DNA of 64,000 nucleotides from Nipponacmea schrenckii (taxonomy: Eukaryota > Mollusca > Gastropoda > Lottiidae): contig JAUJPP010000007.1 in NCBI GenBank assembly GCA_030562195.1, positions 21,449,769-21,513,768 of the forward strand, in the 5' to 3' direction. Both the position numbers and the translations under genes were made by a program. Below are positions 1 to 11,660 of this stretch, in pieces. The notes under the pieces were generated by a model. The model was not told where the DNA came from. It worked only from the letters and a program-made list of their open reading frames with translations, and made no database searches. Each line of letters opens with the position of its first letter. The stretch's first letter is position 1.

Positions 1-77
1 ATTTGAACTATGGTCAAATTTGAACATGGTCAGATTTGAACACTCATTTAAACTATAGTCACATTCTAAACTATGGT
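1..77. repeat. degenerate short tandem repeat
   Basis: Several imperfect copies of a motif like 'aactatggtcaaatttg' lie head to tail just upstream of the recombinase gene. The copies vary in length (about 16-20 bp). The sequence shows no coding signal here. Confidence 0.5.
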
Positions 78-190
78 GAGTGCATGTTGTTAAAGCTAAT
101 CATGTGACTAATATGATCGGATACTAAAACGACACCACCAAAAACCTTCTACCATAAATGTAACCAGGAAGTGTAGCAGGTAAATAAAAC

Positions 191-2083
191 ATGAGCTTAT
201 TCGAGTACGGAAATTTGGAAGTAGAATGGAATGAATGTACGGACGATAGTGACATCGAATTGTTAACAGCATCACAGAAAATTGAAGCAGAATATTTGCC
301 TGAACATACTGCGAACGACAGCGATATTGAACTTTTAAATTCATCACAACAAATTGAAATGGAATACTATGGAGCACTTTTTTCTGACATTAGTGATGAC
401 AAGATTGAATGTGGTCAATCCAAGGTGTCTACAGTGGACAATAATAGAATTGAACAACAAACTTGTTTTGGACCATATTCTGAAATCAGAGAGCCTGACA
501 CATCTTCGGAAAAACAGAAAGGTGGCAACGCGCGTTTTACAGATATATCGCATGAACAACTAAATGATTTGGCATTTTCAAGACTTCCAGAGAATACTAT
601 CGCCAAGAGTAAATGGGCGATTCGAGCATTCGTAAATTGGAGTGAGTACCGTAAATCCAAAGCGAGCAACTCAAAAAGTGTACAAAAGGACATTTTGGAT
701 ATGGACAACAAAGAACTAAATGATTGTTTAAGTTTCTTTATTGCTGAAATAAGAAAACAAGACGGGAGTGAGTACATGGGTAAAACATTATATGAACTAA
801 TTACAGCAATTCAATATCATTTACGGATTAACGGAGTTATTGTTAACTTTTTAACAGACGACCAATTTATTGGACTAAGAAGTGTACTCGATGGAAAAAT
901 GAAAGAATTGGCTCGCAAAGGGATCGGATTAACTAAAAAACAGGCAGACATAATTACAGAAGAAAATGAAGAAATTTTATGGAGAACCGGAATTCTAGGG
1001 TCTGATACACCAAAGAAATTGCTGGATACTATATTTTATCTTATCGGACTAAATTTCGCCCTCAGAGCTGGCAAAGAGCACAGGCAATTACGTTATGGTG
1101 CACACTCCCAAATCACCTTACATACATCGGATTCAGGAGTAAGGTATTTAAAATATACAGAAGATGTCTCGAAAAGCAACCAAGGGGGTATAAAACATTT
1201 AAAACATTCACAGAAGTGTGTAAAGGCATTCGAAAATAGAAGTAACCCAGAAAAATGTATTGTACAGCTGTACGAAAAATATGTCAATTTGAGGTAGGTT
1301 TTTAATGTGAAAAAATTTCAGAATTGAGAATTTCTTTCAATGCATAATAGAAATCTTACACAACCTGCATCGGGAGAAGCTTCTCCTTTTATTTAATGTT
1401 ACCAATTTTGCTGAGTGTATTTTTGTATTTTATTCAGAGATTATGTTTACATGAGTTCATTATATGACACCTGGGATAAATGTGTTTATTAAATCAGTTA
1501 TTATCTTATCTTATCATCATTACGTGTCTGTGGTTAGATCCTGTTTTTTTGGATCTTGTTAACCAAAATATAGATTCCCAATGGCGGAATGTTATAATCT
1601 TGGTAATCTATATTAAATGTTTGTATTTCACATTACAGGCCAAGCAACTGTTCCAGTGACGCATTCTATTTACAGCCGAGTAAGATGTTTAGCACTAAAG
1701 TTTGGTATAATAGAAGTCCACTTGGAGTACACACTTTACAAGGATTAGTTAAAAACATGTGTTCACGAGCAGGAATTAAAGGGTACTTTACAAACCATTC
1801 TTTAAGGGCTACTGCGGCCACGCGACTTTATAATGCTGGGCTCGATGAGCAATTGATTGCTGAAACTACGGGACATTCGTCTGATGCTGTTCGTGCCTAT
1901 AAGAGAACAAGCGAGGAACAATTGAAAACCGTCAGTGACATAATTCAAAATAAGAAGCCTAAACTCCAGAAGGAACAACCGACAGAACACTGCAATGATG
2001 AAAAATTGAAAGATGTTGAGAATTCAGAACCCAGACATCTTTGTATTGAAAACAAGCACTTCAAGTTATCCTTAAAATTTTAG
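191..2083 (+). CDS. Crypton-type tyrosine recombinase-like protein, 2 exons
   Basis: Exons 191-1293 and 1639-2083 join at GT-AG sites (intron 1294-1638). The split codon AG|G restores one open frame of 515 residues ending at TAG 2081-2083, and AATAAA follows at 2087. The C-terminal half carries the tyrosine recombinase signature: R292 in 'LRAGKEH', H421-x-x-R424 in 'NHSLRATA', H447 in 'TGHSS', and Y455. The family is the Crypton-derived DUF3504 type seen in ZMYM2, QRICH1 and KCTD1 relatives. It cuts and joins DNA when mobile, and acts as a DNA- or chromatin-binding domain when domesticated. The N-terminal 110 residues are acidic and hold two copies of 'DSDIELL' (residues 20-25 and 44-49), which resemble SUMO-interacting motifs. 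There is no zinc finger. All catalytic residues look present, so it could be an active Crypton or a recent domesticate; I cannot tell which. Confidence 0.82.
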
Positions 2084-3600
2084 ACCAATAAAAACTTGTA
2101 GATCGTTGTCAATTTTGTTCCCCCTCCCCTTTCCAAACCCGAGTCTCCAATTTTACATCTCCATTTTGAGTCTAATATTTCCTCCATTTTGAGTCCAATA
2201 TTTCCGCCATTTTGAGTCCAATATTTCCGCCATTTTGTCCAAATAATGTACTGACCTGATTATACCCGTATCATTATGTGAAATAATGGTACTCGAACAT
2301 CAAAGAGTGACGTCACGATTGTCTTTTAAGTTAATTTATTAACAATTTTTAGATCGATCATTGGCCATTGGTGATTGGCTGTAACAGTCATGAACTTTTT
2401 GACCAAACTAAGTATGCAATTTAACTATGTACATATTGATTAGATCTCAAATTAACTTTTGAATTATTGCCCCTGACATGGCAAAAATATGTACATGTAT
2501 ATATTTCGTGTTAACAAAATAGAGACTTTATTTCAGTTGACATTTAACAAATTTTACTACCTTTGAGTTAAAATAAAATACAGTGAGAAAGTTTATTTTA
2601 AACTATAGGCATACATTGTTAACACAGGATTACTTTTTGGATCAGACAGACGGAGAGAGCTACCTTCTTGCAGATGTTATTGGAGAATATAATGACAGTT
2701 TCATAATAATGTTGAATAGCCAACAGGCAAATTATTCTGTATTTTCTGGCTACTGAATAAAAAAGTTCAGATAATTTGGTCATAAAGTTCATTTATCATT
2801 GGCCAACATTATTTGATCATCACAGTAAATTGCCATTTAGCCATTTACTAATAACAAATGCATACTTTTGTATATTTATTCTCACAAGACAAATACTTAG
2901 CCAGGTATGAAAATAATTTCCTAGCTGTTTATCCATGTGCTTGTTGTTTCTGATATATTTTGTCTTGTAACCGTATTCTGACTGAACCTTTAATTATCCT
3001 TATTTCTGCAAATAGGTACACTTATGTGACTTAAAACCTTGTCACCAAATAACTGTCATCAATTTATTTTATAACAGAATAATTCTGATCAGCTTAACTT
3101 TTGACCTTATGTGACTAAAAATTGAACTTGTGACCAAATAACTGTCATTATTTTATTTTATAACCGAATAATTCTGATCATCTTACCAAATTATTGTGAT
3201 CAACATACATTTTGACCTAATGTACAAATTGCTGTGATCAATTTACCTTGTGACAAAATGACCTTTGTGACCATAATGCTGTGATCAATTTACTATGTGA
3301 CCAAATTTCTGTGATCTATTAACTTTGAAACCAAATTATTTCGACCTTATGTCCGAATTACTGTAATTAATTTACTTTGTGACCAAACTACTGTGATCAA
3401 TTTACCTATTGAGATAAATAAATATTTTTTTTCCAGAAAAAAAATGGTAATTACAGAAAGAACCAAGCAACAACATTTTACAAGTATAACAACTTCAACA
3501 ACTGACTGTTTGTGCTATTGAAATGAAACAAAATGAATAGAGTTTTTCTCCTACTCTTCTGTGCCTGTGCTATAGAATCTCAAAAGGGCTCAATACTAGA
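2084..3600. other. non-coding stretch with two short tandem arrays
   Basis: No ORF with protein-like content is visible. At 2161-2238 a 23-bp unit ('cattttgagtccaatatttc' core) repeats about 3.3 times. At roughly 3015-3420 a degenerate unit of about 30-40 bp built on 'gtgaccaaattactgtgatc' repeats about ten times. The 2087 AATAAA belongs to the upstream gene. Confidence 0.6.
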
Positions 3601-3873
3601 AATAAATGAAATGAAATGTATTAAAGTGCATCAGCACCAAAACGGGCTATATAGCGATTGAATACGATTTAAAACAAAAACAAAAATTAATAAATACATT
3701 AAAAAACAAAAACAAAAAAAATTATCACAGAAACCCCAAAAAGGGCGACAAAACAATACTAAAAACAATATCACAGAATGGTTGTAACCCAGGGCTAAAA
3801 ACAAAAAAGCAAAACTAAACTAGAACACAAAATTTAAAATTTAACTAAAACACAAAATTTCAAATACAGATTA

Positions 3874-5407
3874 CTAGTAGTCATAAAGAGAAGGTTGCGC
3901 AAACAGATGGATCAAGGATCTAGCACGGTAGTGCTGAGATCTTATAGGTTTAAGATGCGTGCACTCAATCAGAATGTGTTTCACTGCCAGGCGAACATGG
4001 CAGTGCTCACAGACTGCTTGAGGCTCTCGCTTGAGCAGGTAACAGTTGGTCAGGTGAGTATGTCCAAGACGAGAACGACACAAAACAACTCCATTTCTCC
4101 TGTTGGCTCAATAGGAGGATGGCCAATCCCCCAAAAGAGGTTTGATAGCATGAAGTTTGTTTGTATCTGCAGCATCCCATTTATGCTGCCATCGTTGCAA
4201 AATAAAAGTCGTTATCGCCGACTTAAAGTCGGTGTAAGGCAAGGAAAAGGGAGAGACAGGCATTGACAAAGCAGCCTTAGCCGCCGCATCTGCCTTGTCA
4301 TTCCCCCATATGTCCATGTGATTGGGGAGCCAATTGGACAATGGCCCAGAGAGCTTGTAAATATCTCCGATTATTGGGTGTACAAGCTTGATGTTATGAA
4401 TAGCTTGTAATGCGGACAGAGAATCAGAATAGATAATATATTTTTTTAATGATGACGAGGATTGAAAGGACTCGAGTGCCTGTAAAATGGCAACGAGTTC
4501 CGCAGTAAAAATAAAAAGAGGCTGCTGGTGGAAGAGATACAGACAGGACTTCGGATGGTGTCACTGTTAGCTGCCACCTTATCACCATCCTTGGACCCAT
4601 CTCTAAAAAAAGGAGCATAATCCCCATATTTAGTCCCTAATTCAAGAAATTTCGACCTGACAAAAGTGGTTGATGGCTTTGCCTCGTACAAATGCTCAAA
4701 ATAAGGACTAAATACGGCGGTGAGGCGGATGGTATGGAAAAGATGCTATTTTAATAGCATAATGCAGTGAAAGTCTGTCACGTCTGTCGTACAATGAGGG
4801 TTCATTAGCCTCGACGTACAGAGTTGTGCGAAAAGCGCCTAAACTGATTCTAAGTCCTTGGTTGTGTATGGTGTCAAGCTCTTTAAGGTAGGATGGACGA
4901 GCTGAACCATACACCTTGAGAGCTTTCAGACATTGATTCTTGAAGATTTTAATGTGTGGACGGAAAGAAAGCTTGCTGTCAAATGTAAGACCAAGAAATT
5001 TGAATTCCTGTACTACAGGAACGACAGCATTGGAAGCTGGACAACAAGGTCATCCAATTCTGTAGGGTTGAGAGTCGAGTTTGGTGGCAAATAGATGGAG
5101 CAAATGGTAATTGACACGTGGATTGTTACTCGAACGGCAATTACCTACAGAGGAAGATTTTGGACTGGGCAACGTTTCTATTGACAATAATAGAAACGCC
5201 ACCCGAGACCTTTTCATCACCAGTGTCATAATGGTGGTAAGAAACAAAATGTTTAAATGGCACTAAATGTATATCCGTTGGCTTGAGAAATAACTCTTGG
5301 AGACATATAGCCAACGGATTGTATTGTTGAATTAACAGCTGATCTTCATAAAGATTATGACTTAAACCTCGACAATTCCATTGAATTATATCATTTTTAT
5401 AATTCAT
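3874..5407 (-). pseudogene. LINE ORF2 remnant (endonuclease start, RT end, RNase H)
   Basis: In several frames on the minus strand. 5407-5141 encodes the endonuclease N-terminus ('IIQWNCRGL', then a Q-E motif 'LQEL'). Near 4914-4708 is the post-RT segment with 'IHNQGLRISLGAFRT' and 'EANEPSLYDRR'. 4691-4446 begins RNase H ('FRDGSKDGD'). 4341-4108 ends it ('WLPNHMDIWGNDKADAAAKA', where the family has a P-S-H motif). 4083-3874 has a CEHC-x4-H-x4-C-like cluster ('CEHCHVRLAVKHILIEC'). The catalytic RT core (YADD) is absent, and frameshifts occur near 4440 and 4110. It cannot make a working enzyme. Confidence 0.78.
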
Positions 5408-5409
5408 CG

Positions 5410-6660
5410 TCAGGTATGATGAACTAAACTATGAGGTGTGCGAGTAAGGGGGTCGTGAAATACTGCAGCAACCTCAATAGGTTCTGTTGTATCCATTTCC
5501 TCAGGAATGGACGACAGGATCGGATCCTTTCCTGCCTTTTTTGAATATCCGTCCTTTTTAACGGAAGTCTTTTTAATTGTACTGGAAGATACATTACTGT
5601 TTTTGTGTTTAGCCTCCCTACCAGTGCCTTTCGGAATAATTTCCTTACGCCTGGCATCCTTGTTGACAGAGACAGAATCACGCAACTCTGTCTGTGTCGC
5701 CAAGGATGCACTTTGTTGAGGCATTTGTTGTGGTAGAGTAACTTTACAATAATTTAGTTCCAGATTATTTAGCCAAGCAACGTCTGTCTGGCAACCGATC
5801 GAAGTCATTCTTGTAGACTTCACTACAGTAGCAAAGGTCTTACCAGATGGGGTTGACGGCGTCAATTCCTCGACAACCTTTCTGGCATCCAAGTATGAAA
5901 CTTTACGTTCTGTCTTGACTTTTTGTACATTTTTCTCGAATCGCCACTTAGGACAATCACGAGAATAAGCTACATAGCTTCCAGTACAATTTACACAGCA
6001 AGGAGTGTCAGAGCAATCCTTGCTGTCGTGGCCTTCCTTTCCGCACTTGGCACACTTTGATTTACTTTTACAAGTGCGTGCACCATGCCCAAATCGCTGA
6101 CAATTAAAGCACCTTAAAGGATTTGGAATGAAAGGGCTTAATTTGATGTTTAAATAGCCAATTTTTATAGATGCAGGAACTTTTGGGTGGTTCAATTGAA
6201 GAATGTAGGTGTTGGTTGGAGTTAGCACGCCCTTTCGTCGATCGGAGATCCGTTCGACTTTGATAACACCAATGGCAGCTAATTCCTTCTGCATTTCCTC
6301 GGGAGTACAGCCATCTAAATCAGGATGTCTGATTACTCCTTTGGAAGAATTCAGCGATTTATGAGGTGATACTATTACGGGCACGTTTGCTAATGAAGTT
6401 GATTTCAAGAGCAATTCCGAATGAATACGGCGATAACATTCAACAAGGAGGAGGCCAATACGTAATTTTTTAATAGATTTTGGTTCACTGGCTAAACCAG
6501 ATAAACCTATCGAGATCGCAAAAGGATATAATTTATTTAAAGGTTTTGCGGGATCCGAACTCTCTATTACAAGAAAACGAGGCCTATTATCGTTGGACGA
6601 CGTTTCTTGGAATTCGACTTCCGTTAATCGACGTTTGGGGTTTTTATTTTGGTTATCCAT
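5410..6660 (-). CDS. LINE ORF1 protein with CCHC zinc knuckles
   Basis: This is a 416-residue uninterrupted ORF. Residues about 184-243 carry a CCHC cluster: 'CFNCQRFGHGARTC', then 'CAKCGKEGHDSKDC', then a third knuckle whose histidine is replaced ('CVNCTGSYVAYSRDC'). Residues 90-180 resemble the RNA-recognition-like region of I/Jockey ORF1. The C-terminal 150 residues are basic and low complexity. ORF1 proteins bind the element RNA and deliver the RNP to the nucleus. The ORF stops 2 nt before ORF2, as is usual for these elements. An intact ORF1 beside a gutted ORF2 suggests either recent internal deletion or use of another copy's ORF2. Confidence 0.85.
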   Translation of the reverse strand: MDNQNKNPKRRLTEVEFQETSSNDNRPRFLVIESSDPAKPLNKLYPFAISIGLSGLASEPKSIKKLRIGLLLVECYRRIHSELLLKSTSLANVPVIVSPHKSLNSSKGVIRHPDLDGCTPEEMQKELAAIGVIKVERISDRRKGVLTPTNTYILQLNHPKVPASIKIGYLNIKLSPFIPNPLRCFNCQRFGHGARTCKSKSKCAKCGKEGHDSKDCSDTPCCVNCTGSYVAYSRDCPKWRFEKNVQKVKTERKVSYLDARKVVEELTPSTPSGKTFATVVKSTRMTSIGCQTDVAWLNNLELNYCKVTLPQQMPQQSASLATQTELRDSVSVNKDARRKEIIPKGTGREAKHKNSNVSSSTIKKTSVKKDGYSKKAGKDPILSSIPEEMDTTEPIEVAAVFHDPLTRTPHSLVHHT

Positions 6661-6745
6661 TTATGTTATATTTGAGATTCATCTCCCGAAACCCCCGGCC
6701 ACCACGGACCACGTCGTCAGTGCAGCCTTGCCCGGGTAACCAGCG

Positions 6746-7576
6746 CTGACGCCCTAGAGGGTCTGAGATATACTCAGATAAAGATTAAAGAAAAGTCCAG
6801 GATGGAGCAGTTAAAATTCCTGCAACTTGTTATCTTTACCTGATTGACCCAAGCCACTGCTTCTAAGTCAGTGTAATTGACATTGAAAAAGGAAAAACAA
6901 CAATAGGACCATGTTACTTCTTTATTTAACCACTGACTCATAGGCTCAGTCCGACACGGGTCGCACCTCACGGCAAACGAGGTGCCCCAATTCAGTCGCC
7001 TTTTACGACACGCAATTCGTAACCCCGGTCCACTGGGAGGTAGGAAGTCAAAAGTTAGTTGGAAGTCAGAAGTCAGCAATAGGAAGTCGGACATGGTAAT
7101 CAGATTTAGGACGTTGGGAATCACGTATTAAGTTGAAAGTGATAGAATGATATAGGTAGTTGGAGGTCAGAACTTCTCACGGGGTTCAGAAAAATGAAAA
7201 TGCTATGGTTTTTAAATGTCTTCTGACAAAGTCTGGCCTGAAGAGAAAATTGAGAATCGTATTGCAGCTAATTCTCTAACAATGTCAAAATTATTTGAAT
7301 ATTTCTATTGCACCAGGTTTTTTAATACCATTTGGTAAAATCTTCATGTAATGTTATATGTGGCCACAGGTATAGATATGCTCACCTTAATTACCTTTTG
7401 ATATAGGATTTGTCTCAACATATTTTCCCCTTCTTTTGGAAATTGAGTCAATGCATCATTGACTTCATATTTTAACTCAGTATCGTTAATTTGAGTCAAA
7501 ATGCGAACGGATAATTCAAAAAAAGGCCATTCGCCGATATGCAGTTCTTTCCGATACAGACAGCAACTTTGAAGTT
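6746..7576. other. non-coding, with a GC-rich segment and GGAAGTCA-like microsatellite
   Basis: Around 6945-7040 is a GC-rich segment ending in 'agtcgccttttacgacacgc', which looks like a piece of a dispersed repeat. It runs into a short array of 'ggaagtca' variants at about 7038-7095. No coding signal is visible. Confidence 0.4.
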
Positions 7577-7840
7577 TTAGATATCTTGAAACCAGTCTAA
7601 TAAACTCTCTAACAAATTCTGTTGTGTTTGCATTCTGACTGGGGCATATTTAATACATTCTGTTCTGATTTTCATCATATCTGAAGAATTTGATATACCA
7701 AGGCATTCCATATCATATCTGGACAAATGGCAAACTATATCAGGAGTTATTTTTTCTCTTTGAAAGGCAGGCGTATGTAATGAAAGGTGTAAATTTTCTA
7801 AAATGGTATCCGTTTTGACAAAATAAAAGTTGCGCCTCAT
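7577..7840 (-). CDS. small SAM-like domain ORF, possible gene fragment
   Basis: This 87-residue ORF begins at ATG 7840, three codons after an in-frame TAG. Residues 15-66 look like a sterile-alpha-motif fold: 'ENLHLSLHTPAFQREKI' followed by 'LSRYDMECLGI' and a basic helix 'MKIRTECIKYA'. SAM domains mediate protein-protein oligomerisation. No partner exon was found and no splice signals are convincing. It may be a stand-alone fragment of a multi-exon gene or of a mobile-element gene. I do not recognise the full protein. Confidence 0.35.
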   Translation of the reverse strand: MRRNFYFVKTDTILENLHLSLHTPAFQREKITPDIVCHLSRYDMECLGISNSSDMMKIRTECIKYAPVRMQTQQNLLESLLDWFQDI

Positions 7841-8251
7841 TAACCTAGTCTACGACATCTTCTTTACGTCGACTTTTTACTAAGATTACCGTTGATTTCC
7901 GTAAACCTACGGCCAGTTACGGAAAAGACGATCATACAAAAAGATGAATGATCAATGTTAGAAAGGCATTGTCCTAATTGATTACCCAAATAAAGAAATT
8001 ATTACAAATGATGATTTGTGACCACAGTCCTAAGCCTACAGAGACAGTAGAATTTTGGGTGACAATATTATTTCTGTTTACTAATTTGTATATATAAAAT
8101 TTTAATAATATTAAAGAAAATCTTTGAAATGAATGTTTTTCTTTTTTTATCTTTGATGAAAGCAAAATTTTCTCAGAGTATCATTGTTGTCCGTCTAAAC
8201 TCAACATCACATTTGAAAACTAGGATCATTTGGGTACACACCAACTCTTAG

Positions 8252-8656
8252 TCAGACTAGTAGCCTCTGATTAGTCAAAACTTTAGAGCTTTTAATTTTC
8301 AAAGGACCTGAATGTGCATTCTCAACAAATTCTCCCGCTGGAGTCTGAACAAAAGCGCGTCTTGGGAGCTCTTGGAAATCATCATTAAATCCTAGTTTAT
8401 ATTCAATAAGTCCATCCTTACCAGGGTTATATTTCAACACGCGAAGATCTGTGACGACTGGATCACCAGCTTTCGTTCCAGGCCGAATGGATGTAAAATA
8501 TTTTAGTTTACTGTAATCTTTAAAAATATATTTCACAGCATAAGGATGAGGAATGGATCGAGCACTTCTAATGTAATATACATATTGCTGTGGCCAATAG
8601 ATAGGTTTTTTGTGTAACTTCCTTTCGATCGTCGCATGGACGCTTTCAGCTTCCAT
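8252..8656 (-). pseudogene. C-terminal fragment of a transposase-derived protein family
   Basis: The 134-residue ORF opens with 'MEAESVHATIERKL' and continues with 'VTDLRVLKYNP' and 'ELPRRAF'. This looks like the C-terminal part of a multicopy invertebrate family that I associate with DUF7869-type, RNase H-fold transposase-like proteins. In that family the 'MEADSVH-IE' motif is internal, so this ORF is a fragment. No N-terminal region with a convincing frame precedes it; a broken piece near 8990-9165 may be related. Family assignment is from memory of the motif and is uncertain. Confidence 0.45.
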
Positions 8657-8984
8657 CTTTGTGTGCCCCTTTTCTAATTATTTGTGAATAATGGTCACAT
8701 TATCTTCAACAGCTATTTATTTTGATAAAGTAGAGTTACGGTTTCGGTAACAGCATCCGTCGCTAAAAATGATCAAAGTTTTTAATATGTTTTCCCAAAT
8801 GTTTAATATAATCCACTAAGCATGAAGAAAATGTGTTAGTGAAAAGCAGTTAGATCCCCCTCTCCCTCATGCCACAGATAGCAAGTGCAGTTCTTGGAAG
8901 CAAGGTCATACACTGTAAAATTATGAACCGCTAGTTTTGTCTTATAATATAGCGCACTGGCCTGAAGCATGGTACTCAAAAGTA

Positions 8985-9165
8985 CAGCCTCGGAAGTGTG
9001 GCATTAGCTGCAATAGCATCAACCCACTCTTTGACTTCACGACGTTCTACTAAACTGTTTATAAATATTTTCTTCTCAGCCCACGTCATAGCCCACAATG
9101 TGGTAAACATATCAGTAAGAGTAGAACATTTGAGTCAAGGGATTCGTCATCTGAAATATCAGCCA
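8985..9165 (-). pseudogene. frameshifted coding remnant, unrecognised
   Basis: On the minus strand an ATG at about 9165 starts 'MADISDDESLDSNVLLLL'. After a frame change it continues as 'TWAEKKIFINSLVERREV' before ending. The acidic-then-leucine opening is common in transposon-encoded nuclear proteins. It lies directly against the 5' truncation point of the RTE-like LINE and upstream, on the same strand, of the fragment at 8252-8656. The two may be remains of one gene. Confidence 0.22.
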
Positions 9166-9189
9166 TTTTATCCTGGGCATTACCAAATA

Positions 9190-11648
9190 CAAAATAGAAG
9201 TGGAAGAGAACGGGAGATAGGACCGCATGGAATAGGACAAATGAATAAAAACGGTGAAATGTTCGCTGACTTTTGTGCTAAGAACAACCTTGTAATTGGA
9301 GGCACTTGGTATGACCATAAAAGTTGTCACAAAACAACATGGGTATCACCTGATGGTGACACAGAAAATCAAATAGATCACATCGCATTAAGTCATAGAT
9401 GGAAATCCTCTCTTCAAGATGTTCGAACTAAAAGAGGAGCTGATGCAGCATCTGACCATCATTTACATATTGGCAAAATCCAGCTTAAACTACTGTCAAC
9501 CACAAGAAGAGAAACAACAAAAAGGAAATTTAATATACCAGGATTCCGTCAACCAGACGTAATTAAAGACTTTCAAATATCTCTAAAAAAAAACAGGTTC
9601 AATGGTCTTGCCGATCCAAATACAGAGGACTCAAGCAGTATTGAAGACAAATGGAAAAACACCAAGCGTGCCATCATCAAAACATGTGAAGAAACTGTAG
9701 GGTTTATCCAAACAAATCGTAAGAAATGGATGTCGGACAAAACACGGTCCCTTATTAATGAGAGAAGAGAAATCAAAGAAAGACTTATGGGTGTCACAAC
9801 AAGACATAGAAAGAAAACCCTGCAAAATAGTTATAGCGCAAAAGACAAAGAGGTGAAAAAGAGTTGTGAGATAAAAGAAACTATGCTGAAAAACTCGCAG
9901 AGGAGGCGGACCATGCATGTGAAAAAGGCGACATTAAAACACTGTACAATATTACTAGGCAACTGAGTGGAAAATCCGCAAATCCAGACACGCCAGTCAA
10001 AGATAAAAACAACACTGTCTTGACAAAACTAGAAGATCAATTAAACAGATGGAAAGATCACTTTGAAGAGGTATTGAACAGACCACCACCCACAAATCCA
10101 CCAATACTAGATGAAGGACCAACACTTAACATCAGTGTTGACGAAATTTCACAAGCAGAGGTAACAAATGCCATAAAACATCTTAAGAATGGAAAGGCAG
10201 CTGGCATTGACAACATCCCCCCAGAGGCTTTAAAAGCAATGGACAATGCGGCAATAAAACATATACAGAACTTGTTAAACCAGATCTGGATAGAAGAAAA
10301 AAAAAAGACTTGCAAAAGGGACTCTTAGTAAAACTACCAAAAAAGGTGACAAATCTCTCTGCAACAACTGGAGAGGAATAACCTTACTGTCAATCCCAAG
10401 TATAGTGCTTTGCAGTATCATCCTTAAAAGAATGAAAGAAGAAGCAGATAGACAAATGAGAGATGAACAGGCAGGTTTTAGACAAGAACGCTCCTGCATT
10501 GACCAAATAGCAACACTCAGAGTCATCATAGAACAAACTAATGTATGGCAATCATCTTTATATCTTAATTTCGTAGATTTCCAAAAAGCTTTTGACATCA
10601 CAGATCACGAAGTGCTCTGGAATATTCTTGCACATCATGGGATTCCTTCTAAGATCATATCAATGATAAAACTACTGTTTGATGGATTTTCATGCCCGGT
10701 CATACACTCTGGAACATTGACTGATCCATTTCCTGTAACAACCGGAGTTAGACAAGGGTGTATCCTCTCCCCCATTCTTTTTCTCATTGTCATTGACTGG
10801 ATCGGGAAAACAGCATACGAAACGCCGCATGGAATCCATTGGACTTTTACATCACGTTTTGAAGATTTAGAATTTGCTGATGATATCTGCACATTATCAC
10901 ATCGCCTCCAAGATTCCCAAAATCAAGCCAGTCAACTTGAAGAAACATCCAAAAGAACAGGTCAATGTCAACAAAACAAAATCAATGAGAATAAATGCAA
11001 ACCAGACAACTTCTATCAAGATCAGCAATGCATGTATAGAAAATGTAGAAAACTTTACATATCTTGGCAGCAAAATAACTACATCTGGGGGTACTGATGA
11101 AGACGTTCAAGCAAGAAAGAAAAAAGCATTACAGGCATTTTCTATTCTCAAGCCTGTCTGGAAAAGCAGAACGCTAAGAACAGCAACACAAATTAAAAAT
11201 TTTAACAGCAACGTTAAATCTGTCCTGCTTTATGGCTGCGAAACCTGGAGAGAAACTGTTTCCACCATCAAGTCTCTCCAGGTATTTGTGAACAAATGCC
11301 TTAGAAACATCATAGGTATCAGATGGCCAAAAAAAAATCAGCAACAAAGAACTATGGAAAAAGACAAACCAGGAACCCATAGAAAATGTGATAAAAAAGA
11401 GAAAATGGAAATGGATTGGACACACGCTAAGGGAAGCAAAAAACAACATAACAAGACAGGCACTAGACTGGAATCCCCAAGGACAACGGAAGAGAGGCAG
11501 ACCGAAAAACACCTGGCGCAGGGGTAACAACACAGAACTCAAGAAGATTGGAATGACCTGGAATGAGACGAAGACAAAGGCAGAGAACAGAGCTGGTTGG
11601 AAGAGAGTTGTAGTCGCCCTATGTCCACCCATGGACGAAGTGGATTAA
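9190..11648 (+). pseudogene. RTE-like LINE polyprotein (endonuclease-RT), frameshifted
   Basis: The endonuclease end is at 9190-9500 ('NGEMFADFCAKNNLVIGGT', 'NQIDHIAL', 'SDHHL' with the catalytic S-D-H). RT begins near 10,020 ('LKNGKAAGIDNIPPEALK'), continues with 'DEQAGFRQERSCIDQI', 'NFVDFQKAFDI' and 'TTGVRQGCILSP', and reaches the catalytic box as 'EFADDI' rather than YADD. The C-terminus has 'WKWIGHTLR' and 'RKRGRPKNTWRR'. Frame changes occur near 9960, in the A-run at about 10,300-10,330, near 10,960, and near 11,330-11,390. The endonuclease N-terminus is missing. It cannot encode a working enzyme. Confidence 0.85.
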
Positions 11649-11660
11649 ATCATAAATCAT
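9190..11660 (+). mobile_element. 5'-truncated RTE-like LINE
   Basis: Plus strand. The homology starts abruptly inside the endonuclease domain and ends at about 11648, just before a short A-rich tail with 'aaatcat' repeats. Endonuclease, RT and C-terminal domain follow in order. Multiple frameshifts make it dead. Its endonuclease is of the type often misnamed 'craniofacial development protein 2-like', and the C-terminal motif 'RKRGRPKNTWRR' is typical of RTE/SR2-like elements. Confidence 0.82.

Larger units (their letters stand above)
3600..6745 (-). mobile_element. I/Jockey-like non-LTR retrotransposon with internal deletion
   Basis: Read on the minus strand, the element has a GC-rich 5' UTR (about 6660-6745), an intact ORF1, and an ORF2 starting 3 nt after it. 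ORF2 retains the start of an AP endonuclease, the end of the RT thumb/connection, an RNase H and a terminal zinc-binding segment. The element ends near 3600 in a simple TTTCATTTCATTT tail. The endonuclease core and the RT palm are missing between about 5140 and 5050. The RNase H domain and the CCHC ORF1 place it near the I/Nimb/Jockey group. It is non-autonomous. Confidence 0.8.

Noticed and set aside
3895..4266. 123-residue plus-strand ORF
   Set aside because: It is the antisense shadow of the LINE RNase H and zinc-binding region.
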